DNA of 8,449 bases from Sphingobacteriaceae bacterium (lineage in GTDB: Bacteria; Bacteroidota; Bacteroidia; Sphingobacteriales; Sphingobacteriaceae), in contig JANWIB010000035.1 in the NCBI GenBank assembly GCA_025450155.1, forward strand, positions 1-8,449, read 5' to 3'. Position 1 is the first letter of the stretch. The number at the start of each line of letters is the position of its first letter. Positions 1 through 6,980 of the stretch are shown here, piece after piece. Below the pieces are notes generated by a model. The model was given only the letters and a program-made list of their open reading frames with translations. It searched no databases and had not been told where the DNA came from. The position numbers were made by a program, and so were the translations under genes.

Positions 1-21
1 ATTTCCCGCCTTTTATTTTTT

Positions 22-2739
22 CTAAAAAAGTCCCAATTGGCCTACATCATCAATCTCCACGTCTTCAGGGTTGGTAATTTCGAGGGTAACTTTTTTCTCT
101 TGTTTTACAGGTTCTTTTGCCATCTCCTCTTGCTGCACAACTTCTTGTTCAATTTCTATGTTCGGGTTTTCTACTAAATTATCTGCACCTATTCCGGTCT
201 CATCTTCAGGATCATTTTGCTCTGTTATTAATGCTATACTTTTAACATCAAATTGCGACAACTTATTTCCCTGAGCTTTCATCCCTTTTACATCAATTAT
301 CTCCCCTAAGTTGATTTCAACCATTTCAGGAATCTGGGTTTTACCTTTTAACTGTTCAACTTTTACAATAGGTTGCTTAGCACCGGATATTAAAATCAAT
401 TTTGATCCACTTTCTTCGCTGATAATGCTGACTTTTTTGCCAATAGCATTATTCTCAAATGCAAAACGCTTTACAAGATAGTTCTTCGATTTCCCATCAA
501 AGTGAACCACTGCATACACTTTTTCTACATCATATTTTTCCATCAAGGCCAACTGCTCGTCAAAGTGATTACTCAAATCAAAACTGGTTAACTCATAAAC
601 TCCATCTTTATTTACAGTAAGAATTTTATCCTCGCCATCAAATTCGCCCAAATATTTTCCTCTTCCGTCAACATTCAAACGTTTCAGAATATCGTCAAAC
701 CAAATTTTCCTGCCTGATAAGGTGGAAACACCTTTCGTTTTCAAGGCTACTTTTTTAATGGGATATTTCGATACCATATTTCCCATCGAACTGCGGCCTT
801 TGATGGCAATCTCGGCAAAATCCAGGTCGAATTGCAGTTTGCGAAGTTTGGAGTGGGGTTTCAACTGAACATTTACTACTTCGGCTTCACCGTTTGGATT
901 GGCGGTAAAGTAAAGTACCTTAGAGCCTTTCGAGCCCTTTGTTAAATCATATTCCTTATCGCGGGTAATACCCAGCACCGAGAAACGCTTCAGATACGAA
1001 GTTCCAGATTGGCCGTCTTTATAAATCATATTATAAACCGTTCGCTCATCATTTTTCTTAAAAACACCCACATACTGAATGTCTTTGCCTACAAAAACTT
1101 TATCCTGAACTTTAGTAACAAGGAAACGACCGTCTTCTCTAAAAACAATAATCTCGTCCAGGTCAGAACAATCGCACACAAATTCATCTTTTCGTAAGCC
1201 TGTACCAATAAAACCATCCACGCGATTAACGTATAGTTTTACATTAGCTAACGCTACTTGAGCCGCTTCTACCCTATCAAAGGTGCGCAATTCCGTTTTA
1301 CGGCCACGGTCTTTTCCATATTTCTCTTTTAGTTTTTCATACCAGGCGATAGTATATTCTGTAAGCTGCTTTAAATGCCTTTTTACTTCCTTTATTTCGT
1401 CTTCTAATGCCTTCATTTGCTCATCCGCTTTTTTCACATCAAAGCGGGTGATGCTGCTCATAGGCTTATCAATTAACTTTTTGTAATCATCAGAAAGAAT
1501 TTCCCTATAAAACTGAGATAGAAACGGCTCGAAGAGTTTGTTTAGCACTTCAACTACGGCCTCAAAGTTCCCGGAATTTTCGTATTCAGGATGTTTGTAC
1601 ATGCCCTCCTGAATAAATATTTTGAGTAGCGAACTGAAAAATATTCTCTCCTGAAGCTCTTTCATTCGAATCTCCAGTTCTTGCTTCAATAAGCTCTTGG
1701 TATGCTTCGTATTGGCAATCAGGATATCATTGACACTTAGAAAATGAGGCTTATCATCCTTGATAACACAGGTATTCGGAGAAATAGAAATTTCGCAATC
1801 GGTAAAGGCATAAAGTGCATCGATGGTTACGTCGGGAGAGATTCCCGGTGCCAGATGAACGATGATCTCTACATTTTGAGCAGTATTATCCTCTATTTTC
1901 TTGATTTTGATCTTTCCTTTATCATTGGCCGCAATAATACTGTCAATCAGACTTCCGGTAGTAGTAGTAAAAGGAATTTCGGTAATCGCAAGGGTTTTTT
2001 TATCCCGCTCCACAATTCGAGCCCGAACCCGTATTTTCCCTCCCCGTTGGCCCTCGCTATAATTTGAACAATCTGCTAACCCTCCGGTAGGAAAATCTGG
2101 TAAAAGATTAGGATGATTTCCTTTTAAAACCTCAATAGATGCATCAATCAGCTCATTAAAATTATGGGGCATAATTTTGGTCGCTAACCCCACAGCAATA
2201 CCGTCTGCTCCCTGAGCTAATAATAAAGGGAATTTTACGGGCAACGTAATGGGTTCCTGGTTACGGCCGTCATAACTGGATTGCCATGCCGTAGTTTGAG
2301 GATTAAAAACCACTTCGTTGGCAAATTTGGAAAGACGGGCCTCAATATAACGCGGAGCGGCGGCAGAGTCGCCCGTCATCGGGTCGCCCCAATTTCCCTG
2401 TGTATCAATTAATAAATTCTTCTGCCCGATCTGAACCATAGCATCACCAATGGAAGCATCTCCATGCGGATGATATTTCATGGTGTTACCAATAACATTA
2501 GCCGCTTTATTAAAGCGCCCATCATCCATTTCTTTTAACGAATGCAAAATTCGCCGCTGAACAGGCTTTAACCCATCGTTAATATGGGGTACAGCACGGT
2601 CAAGGATAACATAGGAAGCGTAATCCAGAAACCAGTTTTCATACAATCCATTAATAGAGGTTATGGTATGCAGGGTTTCCTGCTCTAAAGGTAAATTTCT
2701 TTCGCCCTTTGGATCGATATTTTCTAACTCTTCACTCAT
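22..2739 (-). CDS. parC: DNA topoisomerase IV subunit A (ParC-type), 905 aa
   Basis: This is the DNA-cleaving subunit of a type IIA topoisomerase. With ParE it passes one duplex through another to decatenate replicated chromosomes in the cytoplasm. The winged-helix/breakage domain covers about residues 30-200, with DGLKPVQRR at 55-63, the HPHGD segment at 90-94, and catalytic Tyr131 after Arg130 in AAPRY. GIAVGLATKIMPHN (180-193) matches the family motif GIAVGMAT..PPHN. A charged coiled-coil tower segment lies near 435-475. The beta-pinwheel C-terminal domain follows from about 500 to 840 and lacks the GyrA-box QRRGGKG, which supports ParC over GyrA. A Glu-rich tail (about 841-900) ends in QLGLF. 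The length fits the long ParC proteins of Bacteroidota. The residue matching E. coli GyrA Ser83 is Ala95, while Asp99 matches Asp87. The start is the ATG just after AGAAAAGG, which is too close for a canonical Shine-Dalgarno. The gene is last in the parE-kinase-parC cluster, and I see no hairpin terminator in the 21 bases left after its stop. The function is secure; the ParC-versus-GyrA assignment rests on the tail, the missing GyrA-box and the linked parE. Confidence 0.95.
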   Translation of the reverse strand: MSEELENIDPKGERNLPLEQETLHTITSINGLYENWFLDYASYVILDRAVPHINDGLKPVQRRILHSLKEMDDGRFNKAANVIGNTMKYHPHGDASIGDAMVQIGQKNLLIDTQGNWGDPMTGDSAAAPRYIEARLSKFANEVVFNPQTTAWQSSYDGRNQEPITLPVKFPLLLAQGADGIAVGLATKIMPHNFNELIDASIEVLKGNHPNLLPDFPTGGLADCSNYSEGQRGGKIRVRARIVERDKKTLAITEIPFTTTTGSLIDSIIAANDKGKIKIKKIEDNTAQNVEIIVHLAPGISPDVTIDALYAFTDCEISISPNTCVIKDDKPHFLSVNDILIANTKHTKSLLKQELEIRMKELQERIFFSSLLKIFIQEGMYKHPEYENSGNFEAVVEVLNKLFEPFLSQFYREILSDDYKKLIDKPMSSITRFDVKKADEQMKALEDEIKEVKRHLKQLTEYTIAWYEKLKEKYGKDRGRKTELRTFDRVEAAQVALANVKLYVNRVDGFIGTGLRKDEFVCDCSDLDEIIVFREDGRFLVTKVQDKVFVGKDIQYVGVFKKNDERTVYNMIYKDGQSGTSYLKRFSVLGITRDKEYDLTKGSKGSKVLYFTANPNGEAEVVNVQLKPHSKLRKLQFDLDFAEIAIKGRSSMGNMVSKYPIKKVALKTKGVSTLSGRKIWFDDILKRLNVDGRGKYLGEFDGEDKILTVNKDGVYELTSFDLSNHFDEQLALMEKYDVEKVYAVVHFDGKSKNYLVKRFAFENNAIGKKVSIISEESGSKLILISGAKQPIVKVEQLKGKTQIPEMVEINLGEIIDVKGMKAQGNKLSQFDVKSIALITEQNDPEDETGIGADNLVENPNIEIEQEVVQQEEMAKEPVKQEKKVTLEITNPEDVEIDDVGQLGLF

Positions 2740-2765
2740 CCTTTTCTAGCATTGTTTTTAAATGG

Positions 2766-2797
2766 TAAATATAGCAGGATAAGAAATAATTCGGCAA
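2766..2797 (-). promoter_or_regulatory. Weak internal promoter candidate upstream of parC
   Basis: In the 101-bp gap between the kinase and parC, the minus strand reads TTG (2795-2797), a 21-nt spacer, then TATATTTA (2766-2773). This is one mismatch from the Bacteroidota -7 consensus TAnnTTTG, with TTG in the -33 position. The -7 element ends 26 nt before the parC ATG, which allows a short leader. No terminator hairpin separates the kinase from parC, so this could supplement read-through from upstream rather than replace it. The motif is short and degenerate, so the call is tentative. Confidence 0.35.
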
Positions 2798-2840
2798 GGA
2801 ATTTATGAACATCGGGGAAACGGGGAGATCACATTAGCTC

Positions 2841-4277
2841 TCAATCAGGATGGTATTCCTCTACACTATTTATGGGAGGAATGGTGAACCAAAAAGATGA
2901 GCCTTGATTGATTTTACTTTGTACACCTATCTTACCACCATGTCGTTTTACAATCTCGGAAGATATGTATAAGCCTAAACCCAGGCCTTGAAACTGGTCT
3001 GATATTTCATGTATGCGATAAAATCGGTCAAATATGCGTTCTGCTTTAGGGGAAGGGATACCTATTCCGTGATCAATGACAGATATTTTATGCTCACCAT
3101 CAACTTTTTCCAACTTAACTACAATTTTATTATTGGCAGGAGAGTATTTGATTGCATTAGATAAAAGATTGATAAGAACCTGTTCGATTCGATTCTTATC
3201 CGCATAAACCTCTGCCGCTCCATTGCCTTCTATAGAGATCTGATGGCTGGCATTTGCCTGGAACACTTGCTCTACCGTATCGTAAATCATATCTTCCAAC
3301 TTGAACTTTTTTCTATCGAGTTTCAATTGGCCTGCTTCAATACGTGTTATATCCAACAGGTTATTCACCAAATCAGCTAATCTGGAGATTTGCTTATTGG
3401 CATTGAAAATAAAAGGGCTCAACTGTTCTGCATTATTTAGTTTGGTAGTAATCCGATTTATAATCTGCAAGGAGGCTTTCATACTGGTAATAGGAGTCTT
3501 TAACTCATGACTGGCAATACTCATAAACTTGCTTTTTATGTCATCCTTTTCTTGTATCTTATCCTTTAACTGCATCAGGCGATATATGGCCGCAACACTG
3601 CTAATAATAATTAAAGCCATAATAAGATTAACCATAAATAAATAACTTATTATTTTTTCGTTAAAACCACTGTAGTTGCCGGCATAAATTTCTTCTTCTC
3701 TGCTGAACATTTGATTCAACCGCATTATTTGTTGGCCATAGCTTATTTTCTTCTGGTTGTTAAGGGTATTAGTTATTAGATTGTGATGAATAATATTGCC
3801 CAGACTCGTTAACTTAATGGTAAGTCCATTGCCATAATCCCACTGTTTAACAGCTTTTTTCATAATAGCACTGTTCCTGAAGGTTTGATACAACCAGAGG
3901 TAATCATCCCACTCCTTTCGAATGCCTTTGCTCATGACGATACCTTTTTCCATACCCTTTTCATCCTTGTTATTTAGGGCAATACGGTAGATCAAATACC
4001 CTCTTGGAACCTGCATTTCCTCCTGGAAGGTTTTCCAGTACGCAGGGTCTTTGGTATCCATATATAAAGCCAAACTAATTGAAGCATCTTTTAAGCCTTT
4101 GGCAAATTTGGTAGCCCCATGTACGGCACCGCGGCTTGCAGAAAGTATCTTAGTGGCATAATAGTTTACGACAAGCAGAGTCAACGCAGTCAGCGTTACC
4201 AAAATAAGAGGTATAAGCCTTGTGCGATAGCCAGATTTGGAATCATCTCTGTTTTTAGCTCCTGTTAATATTGACAT
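2841..4277 (-). CDS. Membrane sensor histidine kinase lying between parE and parC
   Basis: This inner-membrane two-component kinase has 478 aa. A positively charged N-terminus is followed by TM1 (about 20-40), a predicted helical periplasmic sensor (about 41-208), TM2 (about 209-232) and a short linker helix. The HisKA domain has the phospho-acceptor His257 in SHELKTP, and the HATPase_c domain has all its boxes: N-box NLLSNAIKYS (Asn374), G1 DHGIGIP (402-408), F-box DRFYR (417-421) and G2 GLGLGLYIS (431-439). All residues needed for autophosphorylation are present, so it looks active. The sensor contains DPAYW (77-81), VPRG (90-93), WDDYLWLY (123-130) and QWD (145-147). From memory this spacing resembles an all-helical periplasmic module found in some proteobacterial kinases and diguanylate cyclases; I cannot verify that here. 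The start lies 26 bp after parE with no terminator, so co-transcription with parE is likely. No response regulator is adjacent, making it an orphan kinase by position. Its signal and target are unknown. Confidence 0.93.
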   Translation of the reverse strand: MSILTGAKNRDDSKSGYRTRLIPLILVTLTALTLLVVNYYATKILSASRGAVHGATKFAKGLKDASISLALYMDTKDPAYWKTFQEEMQVPRGYLIYRIALNNKDEKGMEKGIVMSKGIRKEWDDYLWLYQTFRNSAIMKKAVKQWDYGNGLTIKLTSLGNIIHHNLITNTLNNQKKISYGQQIMRLNQMFSREEEIYAGNYSGFNEKIISYLFMVNLIMALIIISSVAAIYRLMQLKDKIQEKDDIKSKFMSIASHELKTPITSMKASLQIINRITTKLNNAEQLSPFIFNANKQISRLADLVNNLLDITRIEAGQLKLDRKKFKLEDMIYDTVEQVFQANASHQISIEGNGAAEVYADKNRIEQVLINLLSNAIKYSPANNKIVVKLEKVDGEHKISVIDHGIGIPSPKAERIFDRFYRIHEISDQFQGLGLGLYISSEIVKRHGGKIGVQSKINQGSSFWFTIPPINSVEEYHPD

Positions 4278-4303
4278 ATTTATTTACTGGAATGGAAAAA
4301 CAA

Positions 4304-6232
4304 TTACCTCCGCTTAAATCTAGAAATAAAACGCAACCAGCCGGACAATGATATGGTCATTTCTACAAGAGGCTCCAAATGCTCAACCCTCTCCGCTTCA
4401 TCTTTTTCTATACGCAGATTTTTTACAATATGCTGTTGCCTGTCGGGAGTATTTTTTCCCATGAAATACTCCAATAACCCTTTAATGTTAGTATCCTTTA
4501 AAATCACCGGATCAAGCCGTATGTCTTTTCCAATAAAGAGTCCAAATTCATCTGGAGAAATCTCACCTAAACCTTTAAATCGTGTAATCTCGGGTTTAGC
4601 ACCCAGCTTGCTAATAGCAGCCTGCCGTTCCTCATCGCTATAGCAATAAATGGTCTCTTTTTTATTCCTTACCCTGAAGAGGGGAGTCTGCAAAATAGAG
4701 ACATGTCCCGCTTTTACCAGATCGGGGAAAAATTGAAGAAAGAAGGTCATCATCAGCAAACGAATATGCATACCATCCACGTCGGCATCAGTCGCTATTA
4801 CAATGTTGTTATAACGCAAGCCATCCAAGCCGTCTTCGATATTTAATGCATGTTGTAAGAGGTTGAACTCTTCATTTTCATACACTACTTTTTTAGTTAA
4901 TCCGAAGCAATTTAAAGGTTTACCTTTCAAACTGAATACCGCTTGTGTCATTACATCGCGAGATTTAGTGATTGAACCACTTGCCGAATCCCCCTCGGTA
5001 ATAAAGAGTGTAGTTTCTTGCTTCCGCTCATGGTTATCTTCAAAATGCAACTTGCAGTCGCGAAGTTTTCTATTGTGCAACGAGGCTTTTTTGGCACGCT
5101 CATTTGCCAGTTTTTTTATTCCGGCAATATCTTTCCGTTCGCGTTCTGATTGCATGATGCGTTTCAATAACGCATCAGCGGTTTGTGGATGTTTATGAAG
5201 AAAATCATCCAACTCTTTTTTAACGAAATCGTTAATAAATCCACGAACTGAAGGGCCGTCGGGACCAACATTTTGCGAACCGAGCTTGGTTTTTGTTTGC
5301 GATTCGAACACAGGTTCCTGCACCCGGATGGAAATGGCCGATACGATAGAGGCTCGGACATCGGACGCATCAAACTCTTTTTTGTAAAACTCGCGTATGG
5401 TTTTTACTACCGCTTCGCGAAACGCGGCCTGATGCGTTCCGCCTTGGGTCGTATGCTGCCCGTTCACAAATGAATAATACTCTTCACCATACTGCTGGCC
5501 GTGTGTCATAGCCACTTCTATATCTTCTCCCTTTAAATAAATAATGGGATAGCGAATACTTTCGGCATCCGTATTTTTTTCCAGAAGATCACGAAGCCCG
5601 TTTTCGGAAAAATATTTTTGTCCATTAAAACTTATTGTTAATCCGGCATTCAGATATACATAGTTCCAGATCATATTTTCTGCAAACTCCGGAATAAAGC
5701 GATAATGTCTAAAAATAGACTCATCCGGCAGAAACTGTATCGCAGTTCCATTACGCTGCGTAGTATCCTTTTCCGGTTCATCTTTAAGCAATTCGCCCTT
5801 TGTAAACTCCGCGATCTTGGTTTTTCCGTCCCGATAGGATTGGACAATGAAATTTGCAGACAGGGCATTTACTGCTTTGGTACCCACCCCGTTCAACCCA
5901 ACTGACTTCTGGAAGGCTTTGCTATCATATTTCCCCCCGGTATTAATTTTCGAAACGCAGTCAATCACTTTTCCTAAAGGAATACCCCGGCCATAATCGC
6001 GAACCGAAACTTTATGATCGCTCAGGCCGATCTCAATCGTTTTTCCTGCGCCCATCACAAATTCATCAATAGAGTTATCAACGATTTCTTTTAGCAATAC
6101 ATAAATACCATCATCGTATGCGGAGCCATCGCCTAATTTACCGATATACATTCCCGGACGAAGTCGTATATGTTCTTTCCAATCGAGCGAGCGTATGCTA
6201 TCCTCGCTATAATTAACCGTATTTTCTGCCAT
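4304..6232 (-). CDS. parE: DNA topoisomerase IV subunit B (ParE-type), 642 aa
   Basis: This is the ATPase subunit of topoisomerase IV; ATP-driven dimerisation of its N-gate captures the transported duplex for ParC. The GHKL ATPase domain shows KEIVDNSIDEF with catalytic Glu49 and Mg-binding Asn53, RDYGRGIP with Asp79, and the lid GLNGVGTKA (112-120). The transducer domain carries the ATP-contacting QTK loop (Gln312-Thr313-Lys314). The TOPRIM domain has EGDSA (413-417) and DADVD (482-486), the metal-binding acidic residues. RFKGLGE (551-557) is the usual type IIA signature. The length of about 640 aa without the insertion found in E. coli GyrB supports ParE. The segment after EGDSA reads KGKPLNCFGLTKK instead of the PLRGKxLNV of most GyrB/ParE proteins; I recall this as typical of Bacteroidota ParE. 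The ATG lies about 30 nt downstream of the predicted transcription start of a good promoter candidate. It is the first gene of the parE-kinase-parC cluster. Confidence 0.95.
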   Translation of the reverse strand: MAENTVNYSEDSIRSLDWKEHIRLRPGMYIGKLGDGSAYDDGIYVLLKEIVDNSIDEFVMGAGKTIEIGLSDHKVSVRDYGRGIPLGKVIDCVSKINTGGKYDSKAFQKSVGLNGVGTKAVNALSANFIVQSYRDGKTKIAEFTKGELLKDEPEKDTTQRNGTAIQFLPDESIFRHYRFIPEFAENMIWNYVYLNAGLTISFNGQKYFSENGLRDLLEKNTDAESIRYPIIYLKGEDIEVAMTHGQQYGEEYYSFVNGQHTTQGGTHQAAFREAVVKTIREFYKKEFDASDVRASIVSAISIRVQEPVFESQTKTKLGSQNVGPDGPSVRGFINDFVKKELDDFLHKHPQTADALLKRIMQSERERKDIAGIKKLANERAKKASLHNRKLRDCKLHFEDNHERKQETTLFITEGDSASGSITKSRDVMTQAVFSLKGKPLNCFGLTKKVVYENEEFNLLQHALNIEDGLDGLRYNNIVIATDADVDGMHIRLLMMTFFLQFFPDLVKAGHVSILQTPLFRVRNKKETIYCYSDEERQAAISKLGAKPEITRFKGLGEISPDEFGLFIGKDIRLDPVILKDTNIKGLLEYFMGKNTPDRQQHIVKNLRIEKDEAERVEHLEPLVEMTISLSGWLRFISRFKRR

Positions 6233-6269
6233 TCTTCTAAATTCTACAAGGAGTACTTTCCTGTGTATA

Positions 6270-6300
6270 CAAATCTACTATTTATTTAGAAGCAACAAAA
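6270..6300 (-). promoter_or_regulatory. Bacteroidota-type promoter for parE
   Basis: The minus strand carries TTTTG (6296-6300, TTG at the -33 position), an 18-nt spacer and TAGATTTG (6270-6277). This matches the Bacteroidota primary-sigma -7 consensus TAnnTTTG exactly, with spacing in the usual range. Transcription would begin near 6263, giving a leader of about 30 nt before the parE ATG. It is the only strong promoter match I see upstream of the parE-kinase-parC cluster. The start site is inferred and not measured. Confidence 0.7.
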
Positions 6301-6332
6301 GCAGCATGACAAAGGGGCAAGTTTCGCTGACA

Positions 6333-6379
6333 TTATCATGATAAATTGTATATACAATTGTACAGGGTTTGTATTACAA
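6333..6379. promoter_or_regulatory. Cluster of perfect palindromes, candidate operators
   Basis: Three perfect dyads sit in 47 bp: TTATCATGATAA (6333-6344), AATTGTATATACAATT (6344-6359, sharing one base with the first) and TTGTATTACAA (6369-6379, odd centre). A fourth, TACAATTGTA (6353-6362), overlaps the second. The half-site TTGTA/TACAA recurs in the second, third and fourth. The cluster lies about 33 bp upstream of the parE -33 element and about 155 bp before the first small plus-strand ORF, so it could serve either direction. Dyads of 11-16 bp with repeated half-sites are typical of dimeric helix-turn-helix regulator sites. No such regulator gene is in the window, and the function is inferred only from symmetry. 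No T-run follows on either strand, which argues against a terminator. Confidence 0.45.
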
Positions 6380-6534
6380 GGGGTACAAAACAAATCTGGT
6401 TAATTTTTTAAGGAATGAGTTGAAATTTTATAAGTCTCACTTTCTCAAATCTTTATCTTTTTTATCACCTAAAATATCTCCGTATATTAAAGTTGGTATG
6501 TTATTGGCTTAATTCATATCAAATTGATGATAAG

Positions 6535-6681
6535 ATGGTTGTGATTAACACAAAAGTTTTAAAAATTGATACCAAAACACGGGGAATGGGGGTAAACTGG
6601 GAACGTGCAAAAGATGGATGGGATATGGAGAAGTTTTTACAGCAAAAAAAGTACGCAATAAGAAAGAACCTTGATAAATAA
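6535..6681 (+). CDS. Small hypothetical protein, 48 aa
   Basis: I do not recognise this ORF. From the ATG at 6535 it encodes a basic, charged protein with no cysteine, no signal peptide and no membrane segment. It has two tryptophans (in VNWERAK and DGWDMEK), and its C-terminal half looks helical and Lys-rich. The reading frame extends upstream to a TTG at 6493, which would add 14 residues, but the ATG is the simpler start. There is no Shine-Dalgarno sequence, which is not unusual for Bacteroidota, and I find no convincing plus-strand promoter. It is followed after 28 bp by a second small ORF on the same strand, and the pair sits alone between two minus-strand operons. Codon use looks plausible but the ORF is short, so it may be chance or the remnant of a larger gene. 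Confidence 0.4.
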   Translation: MVVINTKVLKIDTKTRGMGVNWERAKDGWDMEKFLQQKKYAIRKNLDK

Positions 6682-6709
6682 TTAAAAAACTAACCTAAAC
6701 CTCACTAAT

Positions 6710-6871
6710 ATGAAAAATCAACCTGAAGTAGCTTTATTAAAAGCAACTAAAAAATTCGACAAACAATTGCTTATTCTTCTTTCAAGAGAAATAAAAGTGT
6801 TAAAGAATTCGAAAAATGGATTCATCACCCATCTTAATGGGAGTTCTAATAACCCTTTATTAGTTGCTTAA
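6710..6871 (+). CDS. Small hypothetical protein, 53 aa
   Basis: I do not recognise this ORF. It runs from ATG 6710 to TAA 6869-6871. Residues 6-32 form a likely amphipathic helix in which Leu/Ile/Val alternate with Lys (ALLKATKKF, QLLILLSREIKVLK). A polar Gly/Asn/Ser segment follows (about 33-48), then a short hydrophobic end, LLVA. There is no cysteine and no cleavable signal peptide. The helix is too charged for a clear transmembrane span but could associate with membranes or a partner protein. It lies 28 bp after the 48-aa ORF on the same strand and 59 bp before a strong hairpin that could end its transcript. Features of this kind fit a small regulatory protein, a peptide toxin or a precursor peptide, but nothing in the sequence chooses between them. 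Confidence 0.45.
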   Translation: MKNQPEVALLKATKKFDKQLLILLSREIKVLKNSKNGFITHLNGSSNNPLLVA

Positions 6872-6930
6872 TGAATTGGTAAACTACCTATAAAAACCAC
6901 GTGTCTTTCTTCCTATGAAAGAACCAAGAA

Positions 6931-6971
6931 AATAAGCCTTGCCCGATCATCTACCTAGGGTGGGGCTTATT
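6931..6971. terminator. Probable bidirectional terminator hairpin
   Basis: AATAAGCCTTGCCC (6931-6944) pairs with GGGTGGGGCTTATT (6958-6971) to give a 14-bp stem with three adjacent G-U/T-G wobbles around a 13-nt loop. On the minus strand the stem starts 9 nt after the stop codon of the LytTR regulator and runs into ATTTTCTT, a fair U-rich tail, so it should end that operon. On the plus strand the tail is ATTTATAC, weaker but A/T-rich, and the stem lies 59 bp past the second small ORF. Placement between converging genes fits a shared terminator. Confidence 0.75.
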
Positions 6972-6980
6972 ATTTATACT

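Noticed and set aside
1744..2067. 107-codon plus-strand ORF antisense to parC
   Set aside because: It lies wholly inside the well-conserved parC coding region and its translation shows no recognisable domain; it is a frame shadow.
2808..2833. Repeated CCCCG/CGGGG in the kinase-parC gap as a terminator
   Set aside because: The two copies are in direct orientation (CCCCGTTTCCCCG on the minus strand), so they cannot pair into a hairpin, and no T-run follows.
4863..5198. 111-codon plus-strand ORF antisense to parE
   Set aside because: It overlaps the TOPRIM-coding part of parE, is rich in Ser/Phe/Cys as expected from antisense reading, and has no independent support.
6488..6495. TAAAGTTG as a -7 element for the small plus-strand ORFs
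   Set aside because: It has one mismatch to TAnnTTTG and no TTG at a suitable distance upstream, so it is too weak to call.
6493..6534. TTG-initiated 14-residue extension of the 48-aa small ORF
   Set aside because: An ATG follows at 6535 and there is no ribosome-binding or promoter signal favouring the TTG.
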